A DNA stretch of 64,000 nucleotides from Streptomyces sp. RKAG290 (GTDB lineage Bacteria > Actinomycetota > Actinomycetes > Streptomycetales > Streptomycetaceae). The stretch lies in NCBI RefSeq assembly GCF_023701695.1, contig NZ_JAJOZC010000001.1, positions 6,695,894-6,759,893 on the forward strand, written 5' to 3'. A program made the translations under genes and the position numbers. The notes beneath the pieces are model-generated. The model was not told where the DNA came from. It did no database searches and was given only the letters and a program-made list of their open reading frames with translations. Shown here piece after piece: positions 25,027 through 32,549 of the stretch. Positions within the stretch are counted from its first letter, which is position 1. Every line of letters starts with the position of its first letter.

Positions 25027-26358
25027 TCATCCGAGCGGGACGCTCGCGGAGGGCAGGGCGGCCGGTTCGGGCGCCTGCGCGCGCCGAGGGCTGAGCAGGA
25101 CGAAGACCGCGGCGGCCACCGCGATGCCCACCACCGCGTCGGCCGCGCCCGGCGCCAGCCAGTGCGCCGCACCGGCCAGAGCGGCTCCGGCTGCCCATGC
25201 GGCGAACGCCGCCGTCCGGTACCCGGCCGGCACCGGCGCGGGAGACCTGCGACGCCGTATCTGGTCGACGACGAGAACCGCGCCGATCGGCGGCACGAAG
25301 ACGCCGAGCAGGTTCAGCCAGTCGAGGAAGGAACTCCACACCCCGGTGAGCGCGGCCAGCAGACCGAGCAGGCCGAGGGCGACGGCCAGCGGACGCATCC
25401 GGACCCCGGTGATCGACGACCACCCGACCGCGGCGTTGTACAGGCAGTGGCTCGCCACGGAACCCAGGTTGGCGAAGACGAACAGCACCGCGAACGCCGT
25501 CAGCAGCGGACCGTGCCCGGCGAGCAGTCCCAGGAAACCGCCGCCGTCCACCCCCGGATTCACCGCGCCACCGATCGCCACGACGATTCCGCCCACACCG
25601 AAGGCGACCCCGTTGGCGAAGGGGAAGGCGCACAGTGTCGCGATCACGCCGGAACGCCCGTCCTTCGCCCAGCGGGTGAAGTCCGCCGTCATCGTGCCCG
25701 AGTCCGCGAACCCGGCGATGACGATGCCGACCGCTCCGCCGAACGACAGGGCGTGGCCTGCGCCCCCGTAGGAGAGCGCCCCGCCCAGCGACGTCCCGCC
25801 GTCCTGCAGGCCGAACCCGATGGCGACCCCGGACAGGACCACGAACAGCGGTACCGCGACCAGGCCAAGGAGCGACAGCGCGCGGATCCCGACGACGGTG
25901 ACGGCCGTGTACACCACGCCGCCGACCACCGCCCCGGTCCAGGTGGACCAGCCGAGCGTCTGGTGGAGCGTGCTGCCGGTCAGCCCGATCTGGAACGAGA
26001 ACCAGCCGATCACGACGGTGGCGAGAAAGGCTGCGGCGATCACCCGTCCCCGTGCGCCGAAGGCCCCGGCTGCCTGGAGCGAGAAGTTCTCGCCGGTGCG
26101 CGCGGCCGCGTGACTCAGCACCCCGACGTATCCGAACAGCACCAGGTTCCCGATCAGGATCGCCGTCAGCCCCCGGACGAGGCCCAGGTTGTAGACGATG
26201 ACCCCGCCGAACACCGCGTTCCCCAGATTCATCGGGAAGCCGAACCACACGGCCGACACCGACAGCAGTCCGCGGCGGGCGGACGGCGGGACGGGCGTGT
26301 GCTCGTACTCCTCGGACAGTTCTGTCCGGCCGGTGTGCTGATCGACGCTGTCAGTCAT
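25027..26358 (-). CDS. NCS1 family nucleobase/cytosine permease
   Basis: A 443-residue protein with 12 hydrophobic segments and the NCS1 layout ('WFGFPMNLGNAVFGGVIVYN', 'AAFLATVVIGWFSFQIGLTG'). NCS1 proteins are Na+- or H+-coupled importers of cytosine, purines, allantoin or hydantoins. The ATG at 26356-26358 has GGAGG 8 nt upstream. It is the first gene of an operon with the amidase. A GGTATACC palindrome at 26378-26385, 20 bp before the start, and a second at 26524-26531 mark the region as controlled by the divergent FCD regulator. Confidence 0.9.
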   Translation of the reverse strand: MTDSVDQHTGRTELSEEYEHTPVPPSARRGLLSVSAVWFGFPMNLGNAVFGGVIVYNLGLVRGLTAILIGNLVLFGYVGVLSHAAARTGENFSLQAAGAFGARGRVIAAAFLATVVIGWFSFQIGLTGSTLHQTLGWSTWTGAVVGGVVYTAVTVVGIRALSLLGLVAVPLFVVLSGVAIGFGLQDGGTSLGGALSYGGAGHALSFGGAVGIVIAGFADSGTMTADFTRWAKDGRSGVIATLCAFPFANGVAFGVGGIVVAIGGAVNPGVDGGGFLGLLAGHGPLLTAFAVLFVFANLGSVASHCLYNAAVGWSSITGVRMRPLAVALGLLGLLAALTGVWSSFLDWLNLLGVFVPPIGAVLVVDQIRRRRSPAPVPAGYRTAAFAAWAAGAALAGAAHWLAPGAADAVVGIAVAAAVFVLLSPRRAQAPEPAALPSASVPLG

Positions 26359-26377
26359 GCCGAAGCCTCCATCTGAT

Positions 26378-26531
26378 GGTATACCGATGTGAGGGGGACC
26401 GTAGGGATCGCGTGTTTCGGCGGGTGGCTGTTCGGGTTACACGGGCGATACACGGCTTAGGTCTGGTTGTTGACGAGGAGATATCGCTTCCCTCGGCGAC
26501 GGCTCGGCCGCCGAGGAGGAGGCGGTATACC
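26378..26531. promoter_or_regulatory. Two GGTATACC palindromes, probable FCD-GntR operators
   Basis: GGTATACC occurs at 26378-26385 and, extended to CGGTATACCG, at 26523-26532, both in the gap between the permease gene and the divergent GntR/FCD gene. The TNGTNNNACNA-type palindrome fits FadR/FCD regulators. The proximal copy sits where it would block the permease promoter or ribosome access. Confidence 0.6.
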
Positions 26532-26649
26532 GGGTGAGCGGCTCGATGTGTCCTCGATGGGTCCCGCGTCCGGACCGGTTCCGAACGGCCACGTATCCTC
26601 GGTCCCCGGGGGACACGCTCCTCGCCAGGAACGGAAACGGCAGGTCGCA

Positions 26650-27320
26650 GTGGACGGCACTCAGGACTCGTCACTCGCGGACCGGGCGCGCGACGAGGTG
26701 CGGCGGCGCGTCGTGGACCGGCGCTACCCGCCCGGCACCCGCCTCGTGGAGCGCGAAGTCGCCGTGGAACTGCAGATGTCCCGGGTACCGGTGCGCGAAG
26801 CCCTGCGATCCCTCGCGGCAGAAGGACTGCTGGACACGCTGCCGCGCGGCGGAGCACGGGTGCGTCGCATGGACCGCGCCGACGTCATCCACCTGTACGA
26901 GGTGTGGGAGCCGCTGGCGGTACAGGCCTCGCGGCTCGCGGCCCGACGCGTCACGGAGGCCGGCGGCCGGCAGCCCGCCGCGCTGGGCGAGCTGACCCGG
27001 GCCCTCGATGACGCCGAGGCGGCGGCCGCCGCCGAGGACGGGTCGGCTGAGGTGGCGGCCAACACGCGGTTCCACGCAGGCGTCGTCACACTGGCGGGCA
27101 ACCCCCTGCTCAGCCGGATGATGGAACAGCTCGGCTGGCAGCTGCAGTTCGTCTTCGGGCGTCTGCACGATCCCGCCACATGCGCGCCCAGCACGCCGTG
27201 ATGCTCCGCCACATCGCGGAGGGGGACGAGGAGGCGTCGGCGGCCGGCACCCTGCTCCATGTCCGCGACAGCCGGGCCGCCGCCTTGCGCTCGCTGTTCA
27301 CCCAGAGCCCGGCCGGCTGA
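26650..27320 (+). CDS. GntR family regulator, FadR/FCD subfamily, frameshifted in this sequence
   Basis: The restored protein has 223 residues: a winged helix (about 10-75, 'ELQMSRVPVREALRSLAAEG') and an all-helical FCD ligand domain (about 85-210, with 'NTRFHAGVVTLAGNPLL' supplying metal-binding residues). After 'VFGRLHDP' one base is missing near 27176-27177; restoring it gives 'AHMRAQHAVMLRHIAEGDEE' and ends at TGA 27318-27320. FCD regulators sense carboxylates and related metabolites through a metal. It is divergent from the permease-amidase operon and is its likely repressor. The start is uncertain; the GTG at 26650 precedes the first helix, and longer starts overlap the operator. Confidence 0.82.
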
Positions 27321-27332
27321 GCTCCGGCACGC

Positions 27333-27764
27333 TCATACCGGGTCCGGACCTGCCACTGCCGCGTCCGGTCCCTCGCCGGACCGCGCGACGGCGTCCTTAG
27401 CGCTGCTGACCGGAAACGTCAGCCGCACCGACAGGTATGCGAAGTCCGGACCGAGCGCGTTCATGGCCACCACGCAGATCCACGCCGCCCACGGACTGCC
27501 CGCGTCGTAGCCGAATCCGCTGAAGTACGTCGCGAAGTAGCTGGCGAAGCCGAAGAACATCCCCGGGACGAGGGCGAGCGCACCCAGCCGGCCGGCGTAC
27601 ATGAGCGCGCTGTTGACGACGAGGATCACCAGGGCCTGGAAGGCGTTGCGGGCGAACTGACCCTCGCCGAAGGGCGTACCGGCGTGTTCCTCGACGACCA
27701 CGATCAGCAGGGCGAAGGCCGAGCCCACAGGCATGGTCGACCAGAGCCGGACGGCATCCCCCAT
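27333..27764 (-). CDS. DUF1097-like membrane protein, apparently N-terminally truncated
   Basis: A 143-residue hydrophobic protein with about four membrane segments, starting MGDAVRLWSTMPVGSAFALL. The sequence matches the middle and end of DUF1097 proteins (unknown function), but about 40-50 residues that normally precede 'RLWSTMPVGS' are missing. Only 12 nt separate the ATG from the stop of the upstream GNAT gene, so there is no room for them; a deletion joining the two genes is likely. It is convergent with the FCD regulator, whose permease/amidase cluster might once have included it. It may be non-functional. Confidence 0.5.
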   Translation of the reverse strand: MGDAVRLWSTMPVGSAFALLIVVVEEHAGTPFGEGQFARNAFQALVILVVNSALMYAGRLGALALVPGMFFGFASYFATYFSGFGYDAGSPWAAWICVVAMNALGPDFAYLSVRLTFPVSSAKDAVARSGEGPDAAVAGPDPV

Positions 27765-27776
27765 GCCGGGGCCGAC

Positions 27777-28202
27777 TCATCCCCGCAGTGGCTTCACCCA
27801 GCGCCGCCAGTGGTCCTCGCGGTGATAGCCGCCCGCGGCCCAGGTGCGGTGGGCGCGCTCGTTGGCCTCCAGGACCATTGCGTCGACGCGGCGCCCGCCG
27901 AGTGCGGCGAAGCGCTGTTCCGCCGCCTCCATCAGGGCGGTGGCGATGCCTTGCCGGCGGCAGTGCGGGTCCACGGCCAGCCGGTAGGCGGAGCACCGCC
28001 ACCCGTCGAAGCCCGCGATGACGGTTCCCACGAGGAGGCCGTCACGCTCCGCGAGGAGCAGGGCTTCCGGGTCCCGCGAGACGAGCCGTGCCACCCCGTC
28101 GTGGTCGTCACTGATGCTCGTTCCTTCGGCGGCGGCGCGCCAGAACTCCAGCACGGCGTCGATGTCGGTGAGGGCGGCGCTACGGATGTGGAGATCGCTC
28201 AT
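27777..28202 (-). CDS. GNAT family N-acetyltransferase
   Basis: A 141-residue single-domain GNAT. The acetyl-CoA binding motif 'VDPHCRRQGIATALMEAAEQ' (about residues 77-96) is intact, and 'ANERAHRTWAAGGY' near 120 is the usual motif B. The start is taken as MSDLHIRSAAL (ATG 28200-28202); an ATG four codons upstream is possible. No substrate can be predicted. It ends 12 nt before the truncated DUF1097 gene. Confidence 0.88.
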   Translation of the reverse strand: MSDLHIRSAALTDIDAVLEFWRAAAEGTSISDDHDGVARLVSRDPEALLLAERDGLLVGTVIAGFDGWRCSAYRLAVDPHCRRQGIATALMEAAEQRFAALGGRRVDAMVLEANERAHRTWAAGGYHREDHWRRWVKPLRG

Positions 28203-28297
28203 CTGGTGAGCCAAGCAGAGGGCCGGCCCGTACGGCGAGCGATTTCCTCACCGGGGCACCCGGGCACCCGGGAGCGATCCGGGAGTGCGCACCGGGC

Positions 28298-29590
28298 TCA
28301 GCGCAGGTGCACCGGCAGCGATTCGATGCCGTAGACGATCGACAGCTTGCGGAAGGCGAGGTCCTGCGGCGGGACCGCGAGGCGCATGCCGGGAAAGCGA
28401 CGGGCCAGGGCCGGATATGCCGAGCGCAGCTCCATCCGCGCCAGTTCGGCGCCGATGCAGCGGTGGATACCGTGGCCGAAGGCGAGATGTCCTGCCTGGG
28501 GCCGGCGGTGCAGGTCGAAGCGTCCGTCGTCCACGACGTACGACGGATCACGGTTGGCGCCGCTCAGTGAGCAGAGCACCATGTCCCCGCGCGGAATGAC
28601 CACTCCGGCTATCTCGATGTCCTGACGGGCGAACCGGGGGAAGGCCATCTGCACCGCGGAGAGGTAGCGCAGCGCCTCTTCGACGAACGGCGTCGTCACG
28701 GCGTCCTCGGTGCGCAGCCGCGTGCGGACGTCCTCATGGCGCAGCAGTACGAGCGAGCCGAGCGCGATCGTGCTGGCCGTCGTCTCGAACCCGCCGGTGA
28801 GCACGCCGTCGGCGAGGCCCGCCAGTTCCTCGTCGTCGACGCTGTCGCCGTGCTCCCGCACGATCATGCCGAGCAGACCTTCGCCCGGCTTCCGCCGCTG
28901 GGCCCTGACGACCTCCCTGAAGTAGTCCATGGACGCGGACATGGCACCGAACGGCGCCGTCGTGCCGCCGAAGAGGTCGAAGCGGTCCATGGCCAGCCGC
29001 TGGAAGTCGTCGCGGTCCTCGTACGGCACGCCGAGCAGTTCACAGATGGTGAGGGAGGGGATGGGCAGGGCGAACTCCTGCACCAGGTCGACCGGGCCGC
29101 GCATGGCTGCCATCGCTTCGAGGCGTTCCCCGACGATGGCATCGATCCGGGGTGCCAGACGGCGGAGCCGGCGCATCGTGAACTCAGGGGTGAGGATGCG
29201 CCGCAGCCGGGTGTGCACGGGCGGATCGCTGAACCCGAGCCCGCCGGGACTCTGCTCGGCGGTGACCCCGGCATTCGTCGCGAGATGAGCGAAGTCGGTG
29301 CTGAATGCATCGGCTGATCCGAGTACGGCCTTCGATTCCTGGTAGCCGGTGACCACCCATGCGTCCATGCCGAACGGCAGCGAAACCTTCGAGAGCGGCG
29401 CGTTCGCCCGCGTCCCGGCCAGTTCCCGCACCGGATCCAGGCCGTCCCTGCGCAACGGCATCAGGAGGTCCTCCGGCAACAGCCTGAGCGTGGAGGCGCC
29501 GATCCCGTGCTTCTGGATCCTGGCCAGGTAGCTGCGACCGAGGCGGGCGGTTATGCGGGAACGGAACGTCGTACTCAAAGTGCGCTCCAT
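28298..29590 (-). CDS. Cytochrome P450
   Basis: A 430-residue class I bacterial P450. The I-helix 'GGFETTAS' (acid-Thr pair for O2 activation), K-helix ExxR in 'EEALRYL' and heme loop 'FGHGIHRCIGAELAR' with the Cys ligand are all intact; 'FSDPPVHTRLRRIL' is the C-helix region. The start is ATG 29588-29590 (MERTLSTTFRSRI). It lies alone, without ferredoxin or biosynthetic neighbours, so redox partners must come from elsewhere and the substrate is unknown. Upstream there is a CATAAT -10-like element (29675-29680, minus) next to the small palindrome ACCCATTCGGGT (29684-29695). Confidence 0.93.
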   Translation of the reverse strand: MERTLSTTFRSRITARLGRSYLARIQKHGIGASTLRLLPEDLLMPLRRDGLDPVRELAGTRANAPLSKVSLPFGMDAWVVTGYQESKAVLGSADAFSTDFAHLATNAGVTAEQSPGGLGFSDPPVHTRLRRILTPEFTMRRLRRLAPRIDAIVGERLEAMAAMRGPVDLVQEFALPIPSLTICELLGVPYEDRDDFQRLAMDRFDLFGGTTAPFGAMSASMDYFREVVRAQRRKPGEGLLGMIVREHGDSVDDEELAGLADGVLTGGFETTASTIALGSLVLLRHEDVRTRLRTEDAVTTPFVEEALRYLSAVQMAFPRFARQDIEIAGVVIPRGDMVLCSLSGANRDPSYVVDDGRFDLHRRPQAGHLAFGHGIHRCIGAELARMELRSAYPALARRFPGMRLAVPPQDLAFRKLSIVYGIESLPVHLR

Positions 29591-29874
29591 GAGTCGTCGC
29601 GGGATCTGGCCGGATGGTGCGCGTTCGACGCCAGGACCCGGCCGACTGCGCCGACGGTGTCTGCCTGACCAGGAATTATGACTACCCATTCGGGTGAGCG
29701 GGGTGTTCGGGTGCGGTTTCGGCCGCTCATGTTCCGACCGTAGGTGCGGAAGGGGGCCGACGCCTGCGGCCGGCGGATTTCGGGGGCGGGCCGGGCGGCC
29801 TGGGCGAGGGGCCCGCCGAGCACGGCCCGGCGGGATGGATCCCATGCGGTCCGGCCCCCCGCGAACCGCTCCCC
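29591..29874. other. Intergenic region between P450 and toxin-antitoxin operon
   Basis: No gene found. It holds the divergent promoter regions; apart from the palindrome ACCCATTCGGGT at 29684-29695 nothing stands out. Confidence 0.4.
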
Positions 29875-29904
29875 TTGCCGATGCTAGCGATCCCGCGCTA
29901 GCGT
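29875..29904 (+). promoter_or_regulatory. Promoter and operator palindrome of the toxin-antitoxin operon
   Basis: The inverted repeat GCTAGCG-atcccg-CGCTAGC (29883-29902) is perfect and overlaps the -10 TAGCGT (29899-29904), which lies 6 nt before the GTG start of the antitoxin gene. TTGCCG (29875-29880) is a fair -35 at 18 bp. A ribbon-helix-helix protein bound to the repeat would block its own promoter. The transcript is probably leaderless. Confidence 0.65.
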
Positions 29905-29910
29905 GAGGGG

Positions 29911-30138
29911 GTGCCCAAGACTCAGCTGAACGTACGAGTGGACGAGGCCACCGCCGAGGCCGCGCGGCAGCGCGCGCTCCAGAGGGGGATGAGCGTGAAC
30001 CGCTACATAGAGGAGCTCGTCAAGCAGGATGCTGGCGAGGTCGGACACACCTTCGTCGAAGCAGCCGCCGACTTCATGAAGCAGTACGAGTCGGTGTTCG
30101 CCGAGGAGTTCGGCCCGGAGCGCAAAGGCAACCGTTGA
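29911..30138 (+). CDS. Ribbon-helix-helix (Arc/MetJ-like) antitoxin
   Basis: A 75-residue protein, GTG start, MPKTQLNVRVDEATAEAARQ. The N-terminal beta strand and two helices ('RALQRGMSVNRYIEELVKQD') make a ribbon-helix-helix DNA-binding fold; the acidic tail (about 46-75) is the likely toxin-binding part. Its stop TGA overlaps the TTG start of the next gene (TTGA), so the two are translationally coupled. The perfect palindrome over the promoter points to autoregulation typical of type II toxin-antitoxin operons. Confidence 0.82.
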   Translation: MPKTQLNVRVDEATAEAARQRALQRGMSVNRYIEELVKQDAGEVGHTFVEAAADFMKQYESVFAEEFGPERKGNR

Positions 30139-30506
30139 ACCTCCGGATCCATCTTTCCTGGCTGCTCATGGTCGCGGAGCACAAGACGCCCGGCGACCCT
30201 CAGGTCACCGACTGGGGCGCCCTGGTCGCCGCCGTCGCCCGGCACGAGGCGGAGATCTTCGGCAGCCCCGTCTACAGCGACCCGCACTCCAGGGCGGCGG
30301 CGCTGCTGCAGCTGCTGCTGCACGTGCCCGCGCTGGAGCGCTCCAATGCCATGTTCGCGTCCGCCGTCGCCTACGGCTACCTCGTCGCGTCGGGGCTGAA
30401 GGTCATCACCTCGCCCGAGCAGGTGCGTGACCTGGCGCTGCTGGTCAAGGAGGGCAAGGCGGACGTCCGGGCCATCGCCGACGAACTGCGCCAGTGGAGC
30501 CTGTGA
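30135..30506 (+). CDS. Doc-like putative toxin lacking the Fic motif
   Basis: A 123-residue helical protein starting at a TTG that overlaps the antitoxin stop. The middle, 'LLQLLLHVPALERSNAMFAS', followed by 'AVAYGYLVASGLKVITSPEQ', aligns in position with the Fic/Doc core, where HPFxDGNKRTA is expected, but the His, Gly and Lys-Arg of the active-site loop are absent. Such streptomycete proteins are often labelled Fic-family toxin components. AMP- or phosphotransferase activity therefore cannot be assumed; it may be an inactive or differently acting relative. The call as toxin rests on operon structure and resemblance. Confidence 0.65.
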   Translation: MNLRIHLSWLLMVAEHKTPGDPQVTDWGALVAAVARHEAEIFGSPVYSDPHSRAAALLQLLLHVPALERSNAMFASAVAYGYLVASGLKVITSPEQVRDLALLVKEGKADVRAIADELRQWSL

Positions 30507-30553
30507 CCCCGCCGGCCAGCCCGATTCCGCCCCGCCCTGTACCCTCCCGCCGG

Positions 30554-31243
30554 TCAGCCCGGCGGCCGGTTCCCGCCCAGCTGCGGCGCCAGCCAACTTC
30601 CGGCCCGGGCACGGAAGTCCGCGGGCCCGAGTGATCCCGCGCCGGCCGGTACCACGCCCAGCAGGGGCGCGGCCGCCGCCACCGGAAGGTCCGCCAGATT
30701 GCAGCGCTCCGCCAGGTCCGGCTCGGCGGGCATGCTGCCGACGACCACCCCGAGGCAGTCCAGCCCGCGGGACCGCAGCGCCTCCGAGGTCAGCGCAGTG
30801 GAGTTGAGCGTGCCGAGCCCGGCCGGCGCGACGACCAGGACCGGCGCCGACAGCAGTCGGGCCGCGTCCGCGAGGGTGGCGCCGTCGTCGTCGAACCGCA
30901 CGAGCAGCCCGCCCGCGCCCTCGACCAGGACCAGATCGTGATCGGCGGTCAGCTTCTCGGCCGCCTCGGCGATCTCGTGCGGGCGCACCGGCGCGAGCCC
31001 GGCCCGCCTGGCGGCCGTCGCGGGCGCCAACGGCTCGGGGAAACGAGCCAGTTCGACCGTCGTCACATGGCTGCCGGCCAGGCGCGCCACCTCGGCGGCA
31101 TCGCCGGGCTCACCCGGTGCCAGGCCCGTCTGGGCCGGCTTGAGCACGGCGACCCGACGCCCCGTGGCGGCCGCCGCGACAGCCGCGGTCACGATCGTCT
31201 TGCCGATCTCCGTGCCCGTGCCGGTCACTACCAGAATGCCCAT
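30554..31243 (-). CDS. bioD: Dethiobiotin synthetase
   Basis: A 229-residue ATP-dependent enzyme closing the ureido ring of dethiobiotin from DAPA and CO2. The P-loop 'GTGTEIGKT' (residues 7-15), 'LKPAQTG' and 'LVEGAGGLLVRF' (DAPA and Mg sites) are intact. The ATG at 31241-31243 follows GGAGGG and lies 1 nt after the bioA stop, so it is the last gene of bioB-bioA-bioD. It is convergent with the toxin gene, with only 47 bp between stops. Confidence 0.95.
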   Translation of the reverse strand: MGILVVTGTGTEIGKTIVTAAVAAAATGRRVAVLKPAQTGLAPGEPGDAAEVARLAGSHVTTVELARFPEPLAPATAARRAGLAPVRPHEIAEAAEKLTADHDLVLVEGAGGLLVRFDDDGATLADAARLLSAPVLVVAPAGLGTLNSTALTSEALRSRGLDCLGVVVGSMPAEPDLAERCNLADLPVAAAAPLLGVVPAGAGSLGPADFRARAGSWLAPQLGGNRPPG

Positions 31244-31244
31244 C

Positions 31245-32549
31245 TCAGCCCTCCCGCGCCGCCGCGCACACCGCGCGGCAGATCCGTGCCACATCGTCGT
31301 CGCCGGTCACGTACGGCGGCATGGTGTAGACGAGGTCGCGGAACGGCCGCAGCCACACGCCCTCGCGCACCGCGGCCCCGGTGGCGGCCGCCATGTCCAC
31401 CTCGTGATCGAGCTGTACGACGCCGATGGCGCCGAGTACCCGCACGTCCCGGACCCCGGGCAGCTCCGCCGCCGGTGCCAGCCCGCCGAGCAGACCGGCT
31501 CCGATCCGCTTGACCTCCTGCTCCCAGTCCTGGCCGAGCAGCAGGTCGACGGAGGCGCAGGCGACCGCGGAGGCGAGCGGATTGCCCATGAACGTCGGGC
31601 CGTGGGCGAGCACCGGCACTTCGCCGCGCGAGATGCCCTCGGCCACCGCGGTCGTGCACAGCGTCGCGGCCATCGTCAGATAGCCGCCGGTAAGGGCCTT
31701 GCCCACGCACATGACGTCGGGGGACACCCCGGCGTGTTCTGCGGCGAAGAGCTTGCCCGTACGGCCGAAACCCGTGGCGATCTCGTCGAACACCAGCAGC
31801 ACACCGTGTGCGTCGCATGCCTCGCGCAGCACGCGCAGATAGGCGGGCGAGTGGAACCGCATCCCGCCGGCCCCCTGCACCACCGGCTCCACGATCACCG
31901 CGGCCAGTTCATCGGCATGGTGCGCGATCAGTTCCCGCAGATGCGTCGCGTACGCCTCGTCCGGCTCGGCGTCGAAGCCGGCCGGCGGCTCGTCCGCGAA
32001 GACCTGGCGCGGCAGCGCCCCCGACCAGAGCTCGTGCATGCCGCCCTCGGGGTCGCACACCGACATGGGCTGCCAGGTGTCCCCGTGGTAGCCCCCGCGC
32101 CAGGTCAGCAGCCGCTGCTTGGCGGGCCGCCCGGCCGAACGCCAGTACTGCAGGCACATCTTCACGGCGACCTCGACGGACACCGAACCCGAGTCGGCGA
32201 GGAACACGTGCTGCAACGGTTGCGGCGTGATCTCGACCAGCCGGGCCGCCAGCCGCACGGCGGGCTCGTGCGTGAGCCCGCCGAACATCACATGGCTCAT
32301 CCGGTCCAGTTGGCCGCGGGCCGCGTCGTTGAGCACCGGGTGGTTGTAGCCGTGCACGGCCGACCACCAGGACGACATGCCGTCGACCAGCTCGTGATGG
32401 CCGTCGACGGGTTCGGCGAGCCTCAGCCGTACCCCGGACGCGGACTCCACGACCAGCGGTTCCTGCCGGCCCGGCATCGGGCCGTACGGGTGCCAGACGT
32501 GGGCCCGGTCCAGGGCCCGCAGATCCGAGGGGGAGAGCGGCTCAGGCAT
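31245..32549 (-). CDS. bioA: Adenosylmethionine-8-amino-7-oxononanoate aminotransferase
   Basis: A 434-residue class III aminotransferase making DAPA from KAPA with SAM as amino donor. 'DRAHVWHPYGPM' at the N-terminus is typical of BioA, 'LVFDEIATGFGRTGKLFA' holds the PLP Asp, and the PLP Lys is in 'VGKALTGGYLTMA'. The ATG at 32547-32549 overlaps the end of bioB by 8 nt, indicating translational coupling. Middle gene of the bioBAD operon. Confidence 0.95.
   Translation of the reverse strand: MPEPLSPSDLRALDRAHVWHPYGPMPGRQEPLVVESASGVRLRLAEPVDGHHELVDGMSSWWSAVHGYNHPVLNDAARGQLDRMSHVMFGGLTHEPAVRLAARLVEITPQPLQHVFLADSGSVSVEVAVKMCLQYWRSAGRPAKQRLLTWRGGYHGDTWQPMSVCDPEGGMHELWSGALPRQVFADEPPAGFDAEPDEAYATHLRELIAHHADELAAVIVEPVVQGAGGMRFHSPAYLRVLREACDAHGVLLVFDEIATGFGRTGKLFAAEHAGVSPDVMCVGKALTGGYLTMAATLCTTAVAEGISRGEVPVLAHGPTFMGNPLASAVACASVDLLLGQDWEQEVKRIGAGLLGGLAPAAELPGVRDVRVLGAIGVVQLDHEVDMAAATGAAVREGVWLRPFRDLVYTMPPYVTGDDDVARICRAVCAAAREG

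Noticed and set aside
30135..30506. A functional Fic/Doc AMP-transferase or kinase
   Set aside because: The HPFxxGNKR active-site loop is not present, so only Doc-like resemblance is claimed.
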